From assembly GCA_030666985.1 (NCBI GenBank), contig DAOUWT010000079.1, positions 1-9,903 on the forward strand: a stretch of 9,903 bases of DNA, written 5' to 3'. Positions within the stretch are counted from its first letter, which is position 1, and the number at the start of each line of letters is the position of its first letter. Positions 6,627 to 9,903 of the stretch are shown in pieces. A program made the translations under genes and the position numbers. The notes below the pieces were generated by a model. The model was not told where the DNA came from. It did not search any database and saw nothing but the letters and a program-made list of their open reading frames with translations. Source of the DNA: Chloroflexota bacterium. GTDB taxonomy: Bacteria; Chloroflexota; Anaerolineae; Anaerolineales; UBA11858.

Positions 6627-7657
6627 TGGGTGCAAAGAAAGAAACACTGAATGGGATTGGTTTATCAAAAGAGGATTACGCAGGTGCGCCATCCACTCTG
6701 TGCCGGGGTTGTGGGCATAATGCTATTGTAAATCAGATGATTGCAGCTTGTTATGAGGAGAATATTCCCCCAGAGAAAGTTGTCAAATTCAGCGGCATTG
6801 GATGTTCAAGCAAGGCTCCTACTTATTTCTTGAGTCGCTCTTTTGGGTTCAACGGTCTGCATGGACGTATGCCATCCTTGGCCACGGGAGCCTTGTTTGC
6901 CGATACGTCTCTGATTGGTATAGGCGTGAGCGGGGATGGGGACTCGGCCAGCATTGGCATGGGGCAATTCAAGCACGTTATGCGCCGCAATTTGCCGTTG
7001 GTTTATATCATTGCCAATAACGGTGTTTATGGTCTCACCAAAGGGCAGATCTCCGCCACCGCCGAAGAAGGGCTGGCTCTCAAGAATCAGAGCCAAAACA
7101 TGTATATGCCGATAGATATTGTTTGGGAAGCTCTAGTAGGCCGGGCCTCGTTTGTGGCCCGGGGCTTCTCGGGAGACCCCAAGCAGCTTAAGGATTTGTT
7201 CAAGGCCGCTTTGCATCATCGCGGCATGGCAGTGATTGATGTCATTAGCCCTTGTGTGACCTTTAACAATAAAGACGACACTCTCCATTCTTATGCTTGG
7301 GGGAAGCTGCATGAGGTTGCCTTACACGAACTTTCTTTTGTTCCGGCGGCAGAAATTGTCACAGTGGATTATGAAAAAGGCCAAACAGCGAAAGTTGATC
7401 TACACGATGGAACGCATATCATACTCAAGAAATTAGAGCATGGTTACGAGCCTGGGGATCGCGGGGCCGCTCTCCAACTTTTGGAAGAAGCCAACCGCAA
7501 GCAAGAGCTAGTCACAGGCTTGATTTATATTGACCCCGATCAAAAAACGATTTTTGATATTGATTACTTGCCACCCAAGCGTCTCAACCGTGTCCCCGCC
7601 GAGGAACTCCGCCCCAGCCGGGAATCACTGAATAAGGTGAATGCGTTGATGGTTTAG
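6626..7657 (+). CDS. korB: 2-oxoacid:ferredoxin oxidoreductase, beta (TPP) subunit
   Basis: The 343-residue beta subunit carries thiamine diphosphate. The TPP/Mg motif is GDGDSASIG (103-111) followed by NN (131-132), and the neighbouring signature GIGCSSKAPTYF starts at 57. Four cysteines match the proximal [4Fe-4S] ligands of characterised archaeal enzymes: C26 and C29 in CRGCGH, C60 in GIGCSS, and C210 in SPCVTF. There is no separate ferredoxin domain. AAGGAG sits eight bases before the ATG inside korA. The C-terminal 44 residues, from about 300, are a tail rich in RVPAEELRPSRES whose DNA is repeated at 8377-8508. This 3' segment is more G+C-rich than the preceding part, as if replaced. It is the last gene of the korAB unit, and no clear terminator follows before the brnT promoter. 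Confidence 0.92.
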   Translation: MGAKKETLNGIGLSKEDYAGAPSTLCRGCGHNAIVNQMIAACYEENIPPEKVVKFSGIGCSSKAPTYFLSRSFGFNGLHGRMPSLATGALFADTSLIGIGVSGDGDSASIGMGQFKHVMRRNLPLVYIIANNGVYGLTKGQISATAEEGLALKNQSQNMYMPIDIVWEALVGRASFVARGFSGDPKQLKDLFKAALHHRGMAVIDVISPCVTFNNKDDTLHSYAWGKLHEVALHELSFVPAAEIVTVDYEKGQTAKVDLHDGTHIILKKLEHGYEPGDRGAALQLLEEANRKQELVTGLIYIDPDQKTIFDIDYLPPKRLNRVPAEELRPSRESLNKVNALMV

Positions 7658-7732
7658 GAGATTGGAATTATCAGGAACACGGATAGTAGCAAATGTCCCC
7701 ATAGAGGTTGCTGAGTGTTCTTGAAACTGTAC

Positions 7733-7760
7733 TTGATATATGCCTAAATATGTGTATAAT
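7733..7760 (+). promoter_or_regulatory. sigma70-type promoter for brnTA
   Basis: TTGATA (7733-7738) and a consensus TATAAT (7755-7760) are separated by 16 bp. The expected start point, about 7 bases after the -10 box, falls at the brnT ATG itself (7768), so the transcript is predicted to be leaderless or nearly so. No Shine-Dalgarno sequence lies before that ATG, which agrees. In known BrnTA systems the antitoxin represses its own promoter; the A/T-rich spacer here could hold its operator, but no clean palindrome is visible. Confidence 0.75.
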
Positions 7761-7767
7761 GTGAAGT

Positions 7768-8043
7768 ATGAAGTTCACGTGGGACGAGTCGAAACGACAA
7801 TCCAATTTTATCAAACATGGGCTGGATTTCGCTGATGCATCAGCAGTGTTTGCAGGGATAACTTTCACGTTTGAAGATGACCGTTTTGACTATGAAGAAC
7901 AACGGTTCATCACATTGGGCATGTTTAAAAGTATTGTTGTAGTCATCGCCCACACTGCAAGGGATGATGACACGCGGATTATTTCGATACGAAAGGCAAC
8001 TAAGAATGAGCAAAAACGCTACTTCCAAGGTTTCACAAACTGA
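7768..8043 (+). CDS. brnT: BrnT-family toxin
   Basis: This 91-residue RelE-fold toxin is of the BrnT family, whose characterised Brucella member is a ribonuclease that arrests translation. Family marks are the opening FTWDESKRQSNFIKHGLDFADA (3-24), the acidic EDDRFDYEEQRF segment (36-47), and the closing RIISIRKATKNEQKRYF (70-86), whose basic residues are expected to act on RNA. Length and order match the family. The antitoxin gene begins 38 bp before this gene's stop codon, giving the usual toxin-first order and coupled translation. The pair lies directly after korB and is bracketed by two copies of the korB 3' end, which suggests later arrival. Confidence 0.9.
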   Translation: MKFTWDESKRQSNFIKHGLDFADASAVFAGITFTFEDDRFDYEEQRFITLGMFKSIVVVIAHTARDDDTRIISIRKATKNEQKRYFQGFTN

Positions 8044-8359
8044 TTGGGCGTATGTTGATGCCCTGCAAGATGAGGATATTGATCTGTCCGACATTCCTGA
8101 AGTGACAGAAGATCAAATGGCACGGGCTGTGTTACGCATTGGTGGGAATCCTGTTCCTAGAAACAAGGTTCGGATCACGATGTTTCTAGACGCAGCAGTT
8201 GTTGCCTATTTTAAAGCCCAAGCAGGGGGACGGGGGTATCAAACGCTTATTAACGAGACACTGAAAGAGAACATCCGTGGGCATGATATAGAAACTATCA
8301 TGCGACGTGTAATTCGCGAGGAGTTGATAACAGTGATGGAGCTAACTCAAGCGACTTAA
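8006..8359 (+). CDS. brnA: BrnA-family antitoxin
   Basis: The 117-residue partner of BrnT neutralises the toxin and, in studied systems, binds the operon promoter. A ribbon-helix-helix domain is seen at about 53-92 (NKVRITMFLDAAVVAYFKAQ, then GYQTLINETLKENIRG), preceded by an acidic linker (about 20-40) likely to wrap the toxin. A C-terminal helix of about 25 residues (IETIMRRVIREELITVMEL) extends beyond the usual end after the RHH domain. The start at 8006 is preferred because it gives the usual N-terminus. The in-frame ATG at 7964 would add 14 unlike residues read from within brnT. The Shine-Dalgarno match is poor, so expression likely depends on coupling to brnT. Confidence 0.88.
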   Translation: MSKNATSKVSQTDWAYVDALQDEDIDLSDIPEVTEDQMARAVLRIGGNPVPRNKVRITMFLDAAVVAYFKAQAGGRGYQTLINETLKENIRGHDIETIMRRVIREELITVMELTQAT

Positions 8360-8376
8360 CCGCTGCTAGGGGGGAG

Positions 8377-8508
8377 TTAATTGACCCTGAACAAAAATCC
8401 GTTTTCGACATTGATTATTTTCTACCCCCTCCCCTCAACCGTGTCCCCGCCGAGGAACTCCGCCCCAGCCGGGAATCGCTGGATAGGGTGAATGCGTTGA
8501 TGGTTTAG
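8377..8508 (+). pseudogene. detached copy of the korB 3' end
   Basis: Forty-three codons plus stop reproduce the end of korB (IDPEQKSVFDIDY, then LNRVPAEELRPSRES and VNALMV), with no start codon and no upstream part of the gene. Compared with 7526-7657, the first 57 bases have drifted to roughly two-thirds identity. The next 44 bases are identical (8434-8477 with 7583-7626), and the last 31 differ at only four positions. The stop codon is the same TAG. It is 17 bp downstream of brnA. It is the remains either of a second korB or of a gene end displaced by an insertion. Confidence 0.9.
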
Positions 8509-8546
8509 GCCAATTAAGCATAACATGAAGATTTCTCAGATAAAGT

Positions 8547-8581
8547 AAAAAAGGCCCTGATTTCGAAATCAGGGCCTTTTT
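8547..8581. terminator. bidirectional intrinsic terminator
   Basis: A perfect palindrome, GGCCCTGATTTC (8553-8564) and GAAATCAGGGCC (8565-8576), is flanked by six A on the left and five T on the right. RNA from either strand therefore forms a G+C-rich stem followed by a U-run. It lies between the plus-strand korB-end remnant and the converging minus-strand gene that stops at 8619, so it can end both transcripts. Confidence 0.93.
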
Positions 8582-8618
8582 GTTCGTCGAATTTTCTAAA
8601 GAATCAACAAGTCGAGAT

Positions 8619-9323
8619 TTATGTTGGCTGATTGGATACTTCGATTTTTAGTGTATTTTGTAGTTCTTCAGTTGTTTCTTTGACCTGCTGTGCGGTTTCT
8701 TTTACAGCCCGGATTCTGCCTAGTTGATCATGCCAGAATGAACTTCCTGCACTAGCTGCAACGCCTGTAATCACCATTCCTCCGTAGTGTACTATTAATT
8801 CCATTCCTTCGGGGACACTCTCGAGAAAACCTTTTGTCAGGTCACCAAGGAGTACAAACGTGTCGATTTGTAAAAGCAGAGCAATCGCTACTCCCGCAAT
8901 ACCAGAGAAGAGTCGTAAAAGTTTTATTCTCTTTTCTTCGCTTTGTGCATATTGCTTGCGAAGCTCTGCGAGCATTTCAGCTAATTTATGCTCACCGCTT
9001 TCAAAATCTTTGTCTGTCATGCCAAAAGCCTTTAGGCTTTCCTTGGCAGCATCAGTGAATTCTTTTCCTTCTGTAAGTAAATTGCTTTTTTTGATTTTAT
9101 ACTCAGACATGAAATTTGCAATTGAGATTGCTTTGGAATTCGCATCCGATCCTTCTGGAAGCCAATCTTTCACATCTTTCAGAGCTTGTTCAGGGCTTAC
9201 CTTTTTCCTCAAACCCTCGAATAATTTAATTGGCTCTAGGATTGTTTCAACTGCCACGGCCAATACTAGTAATACAGCAAAGTATGCTCCGATGATCCCG
9301 AGAATATTAGCTAAGTCTTCCAT
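8619..9323 (-). CDS. membrane protein of unknown function, three predicted helices
   Basis: I do not recognise this 234-residue protein with confidence. It has a likely membrane helix at about 7-29 (a long I/L/V/A-rich run), a charged soluble part of about 105 residues (30-135) rich in Lys and Glu, a second helix at about 137-160, and a third at about 178-196. The third ends in SAGSSFWHDQLGRI. A similar GS...HD ending after a terminal helix occurs in various uncharacterised membrane proteins. The last 30 residues (about 202-228) look like a coiled coil or amphipathic helix. The ATG has an excellent site on the minus strand, AAAAAAGGAG six bases upstream (complement of 9330-9339). It is transcribed alone, convergent with brnTA, and lies between two korB-end remnants, so it is probably accessory. 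Confidence 0.8.
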   Translation of the reverse strand: MEDLANILGIIGAYFAVLLVLAVAVETILEPIKLFEGLRKKVSPEQALKDVKDWLPEGSDANSKAISIANFMSEYKIKKSNLLTEGKEFTDAAKESLKAFGMTDKDFESGEHKLAEMLAELRKQYAQSEEKRIKLLRLFSGIAGVAIALLLQIDTFVLLGDLTKGFLESVPEGMELIVHYGGMVITGVAASAGSSFWHDQLGRIRAVKETAQQVKETTEELQNTLKIEVSNQPT

Positions 9324-9548
9324 TTTTCACTCCTTTTTTGAAAACACTCCGATAATTCAATTCGACAACATAACTTCTTATTAACTATATTCAGATTTGC
9401 ACCTCCTCTAGTTTTCTTCTGTTTTCTTGAGTTTTAGATTATTCCCAGGCCAATGTAAATTGAGTAGAGGTTTTCGGGACGGTTCACAATTGACTTTACA
9501 CATTAGGTACGCGAGGCGGCCAATTGCGTTGGCGTCAACGCCAGGCGT

Positions 9549-9565
9549 GCCCAATGCGATTGGGC
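9549..9565. repeat. GCCCAAT inverted repeat
   Basis: GCCCAAT (9549-9555) and ATTGGGC (9559-9565) form a perfect 7-bp stem with a GCG loop. It lies in a local patch (about 9507-9570) of repeated GGCGT/ACGCC words and related CCAATTGCG and CCAATGCG words that is G+C-rich within A+T-rich surroundings. The function is unknown. Confidence 0.55.
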
Positions 9566-9750
9566 GTCTACCTGTGAGAAAAAGTGTTAACTAATTTTTC
9601 GCCTGTTATGAACCATCCCTGGTTTTTCGAGTACAACTAAGAAAGGCTTTCAAGGTTTTCTTCAATTGTCTGAACAAGTATCTTCAGTATACACAATTAA
9701 CTGCTATAAATCAACAAATTGACATTATTCTTTCAAGATGACCGTGAACG

Positions 9751-9770
9751 GTTTATCTTCAAGGATAAAC
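9751..9770. repeat. GTTTATC/GATAAAC hairpin
   Basis: A perfect 7-bp stem (9751-9757 with 9764-9770) encloses the loop TTCAAG. It overlaps a smaller ACCGT-GA-ACGGT palindrome at 9741-9752, so two alternative stems are possible. It sits 12 bp before the third korB-end remnant. Confidence 0.5.
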
Positions 9771-9782
9771 ATCATCCCATTG

Positions 9783-9814
9783 ATTGACCCCAGAACAATG
9801 CGCTGATGGTTTGA
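9783..9814 (+). pseudogene. third, internally deleted remnant of the korB 3' end
   Basis: ATTGACCCCAGAACAA (9783-9798) closely matches the beginning of the second korB-end copy (ATTGACCCTGAACAA at 8380-8394). AATGCGCTGATGGTTT (9797-9812) matches the end of both other copies with one mismatch and is followed by a stop (NALMV then TGA). About 95 bases between the two parts are missing, apparently joined at a shared AA. The two halves are out of frame, so it is non-coding debris. It is short, but the order and orientation of the two matches agree with the longer copies. Confidence 0.6.
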
Positions 9815-9844
9815 GTATTGATTGAACGTTAACCGTTCGGTAGC

Positions 9845-9862
9845 CGAGATTTCCAAATCTCG
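9845..9862. repeat. CGAGATTT palindrome
   Basis: CGAGATTT (9845-9852) and AAATCTCG (9855-9862) form an exact 8-bp inverted repeat with two bases between. In design (near-perfect palindrome, one- or two-base centre, intergenic) it resembles the one at 1103-1127 but has a different sequence. Confidence 0.6.
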
Positions 9863-9903
9863 CGCTTCAAACCGTCCAGAAGCGACAAAAAAACGCCCCC
9901 CGA

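Larger units (their letters stand above)
9324..9903. other. gene-free stretch with small hairpins
   Basis: No convincing gene lies in these 580 bases. The part next to 9323 should hold the promoter of the minus-strand membrane gene, but I cannot pick boxes with confidence. A short 10-bp repetition, GTTTTCTTCT-GTTTTCTTGA-GTTTTAGATT, lies at 9411-9440. The remainder holds the separate hairpins and the korB-end remnant listed below and is otherwise A+T-rich and featureless. Confidence 0.6.

Noticed and set aside
7658..8376. Insertion sequence carrying brnTA
   Set aside because: There is no transposase and no terminal inverted repeats were seen. The flanking repeats are korB gene ends, far longer than a transposon target duplication.
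8860..9384. Plus-strand 174-codon open frame opposite the membrane-protein gene
   Set aside because: It has no ribosome site or family resemblance. The minus-strand frame has a strong site, membrane helices and a terminator.
9370..9410. Small leader peptide on the minus strand behind an AGGAGG
   Set aside because: The AGGAGG near 9400 is followed only by GTG and a stop within three codons, and no plausible peptide can be supported.

Overview
The window reads as chromosomal DNA of an anaerobic or fermentative bacterium. A member of the Chloroflexota (Anaerolineae-like) is my best guess. It rests on the style of the catabolic genes, the RicT-type PSP1 gene, leader-poor promoters, and many short palindromic and CCC-rich intergenic repeats. 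This is inference; no rRNA or marker gene is present to settle it.

Layout. Positions 1-248 are two families of short C-rich tandem repeats. They are followed by a RicT/PSP1-domain gene (267-1097) and a perfect 12-bp palindrome. Next is a chimeric pseudogene (1149-1562): the start of an M20 amidohydrolase joined to an internally deleted metallo-beta-lactamase-fold hydrolase. After an interspersed inverted repeat (1582-1684) comes a well-preserved tyrosine phenol-lyase gene (1733-3145). A roughly 370-bp gap packed with hairpins (3146-3519) precedes an intact M20 amidohydrolase (3520-4698), whose 5' end is the close relative of the pseudogene's front half. Then come overlapping genes for a 2-oxoacid:ferredoxin oxidoreductase, korA (gamma-alpha fusion, 4815-6626) and korB (6626-7657). 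A BrnT/BrnA toxin-antitoxin pair with its own promoter follows (7733-8359), then a detached second copy of the korB 3' end (8377-8508), a strong bidirectional terminator (8547-8581), a minus-strand three-helix membrane protein of unknown function (8619-9323), and a gene-poor tail containing a third, decayed korB-end remnant (9783-9814).

How the genes may work together. The intact metabolic genes could form an amino-acid fermentation route. The M20 enzyme would release an amino acid from an N-acyl conjugate or peptide. Tyrosine phenol-lyase splits tyrosine into phenol, pyruvate and ammonia. KorAB oxidises a 2-oxoacid to acyl-CoA and reduces ferredoxin. The enzyme classes are well supported; the link between them is inferred from adjacency and shared direction.

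The most unusual property is the recombination history. Partial gene copies flank intact genes twice: M20 5' ends flank tyrosine phenol-lyase, and korB 3' ends flank brnTA and then the membrane gene. The two longer korB ends share a 44-bp identical block with sharp divergence on one side. This suggests gene conversion between paralogues, or insertion of small cassettes at the korB 3' end with the gene end regenerated each time.
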